DNA of 48,073 bases from Oscillospiraceae bacterium. Lineage in GTDB: Bacteria > Bacillota > Clostridia > Oscillospirales > Ruminococcaceae. A program made the translations under genes and the position numbers. This document shows positions 47,958-48,073 of this stretch, one piece after another; the first letter of the stretch is position 1; the number at the start of each line of letters is the position of its first letter. Location of the stretch: NCBI GenBank assembly GCA_016303235.1, contig JAEDMB010000001.1, forward strand, positions 1 to 48,073, written 5' to 3'. The notes under the pieces are model-generated. The model did not search any database, was not told the origin of the DNA, and was given only the letters and a program-made list of their open reading frames with translations.

Positions 47958-48073
47958 ATGGAAGAAAAAAATTATCGTGAATATATCGAAACAGAGCCGG
48001 AAATATCAGATATAAGCTTTGACGGCGGAAAAAGCTTTTCACAAAAAAAATACTGGAAAGCTCCGTCAAAGCC
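47958..48073 (+). CDS. Partial CDS after the sigma factor, cut by the window edge
   Basis: An ATG 6 bases after the sigma-factor stop opens a frame running off the end (38 codons seen). The visible part is polar and acidic (MEEKNYREYIETEPEISD), then Lys/Ser-rich, with no membrane segment yet. Spacing indicates cotranscription with the sigma gene. It could be a cognate regulator, but nothing recognisable is present. Confidence 0.6.
   Translation, partial: MEEKNYREYIETEPEISDISFDGGKSFSQKKYWKAPSK

Overview
The window is about 48 kb of low-GC DNA (roughly 37-38% G+C by eye) that reads as the chromosome of a strictly anaerobic, fibre-degrading, spore-former-related Firmicute of the Ruminococcus type. 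The reasons are three secreted proteins ending in type I dockerins (cellulosome-style), a glucuronoxylanase of family GH30, SpoIIP and a Spo0A-like protein, a Clostridia-style T-box in front of gatCAB and an archaeal-type AspRS, and a Na+-type F-ATP synthase. Genes are dense, RBSs are strong (AAGGAG-like), and TTG/GTG starts are frequent (metA, atpB, atpF, atpA, gatA, the 8.3 kb hydrolase, the ATP-grasp gene and others). I saw no insertion sequence, prophage, integrase or CRISPR array, so this looks like stable chromosome.

Layout. 0-5 kb: rluB, then a promoter overlapped by an inverted repeat, a three-gene biotin-dependent carboxyl-transfer set (divergent 12S-like carboxyltransferase, biotin carrier, OadA/PycB-like subunit) and metA. 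5-9 kb: two small membrane proteins, a polysaccharide deacetylase, spoIIP with a small membrane protein, and a YiiX/NlpC-like hydrolase. 9-11.5 kb: tRNA-Arg(CCG) with its own promoter and terminator, ptsI, and an orphan NADAR protein. 11.5-18 kb: complete phosphate operon pstSCAB-phoU-phoP-phoR with a repeat-containing promoter region, followed by a cytoplasmic Cu/Zn-SOD-like gene. 18.5-23.4 kb: a five-gene operon (circularly permuted ATP-grasp, alpha-E protein, transglutaminase-like protease, and two M14 AspA/AstE-like proteins, one of which has lost its zinc and catalytic residues). It starts from a perfect consensus promoter followed at once by a terminator hairpin.

23.4-25.8 kb: a dockerin-bearing beta-helix carbohydrate-binding protein whose upstream region carries four tandem 11-bp repeats. 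25.7-32.6 kb: the atpIBEFHAGDC operon, with a c subunit that has a two-carboxylate Na+-site signature. 32.6-34.1 kb: a metallophosphoesterase and a Spo0A-like regulator whose receiver lacks the phosphoacceptor Asp, with a perfect 0A box upstream. 34.2-38.8 kb: a LacI-sensor/GGDEF-like/AraC fusion regulator divergent from a GH30-CBM-dockerin xylanase, with two strong promoters back to back and an 11-bp direct repeat at 20-bp spacing between them. 38.8-43.8 kb: T-box leader, gatC-gatA-gatB-aspS, the indirect Asn-tRNA pathway. 43.9-48 kb: a large LRR (BspA-like) dockerin protein, and divergently an ECF sigma factor fused to a membrane-anchored extracellular domain, with the start of a further gene at the window edge.

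The candidates I regard as least described are the ATP-grasp/alpha-E/transglutaminase/paired-M14 operon with its attenuator-like leader, the Spo0A-like pseudo-receiver protein, and the operator arrays in front of the cellulosomal genes. All functional statements are from reading motifs; no database search was run.
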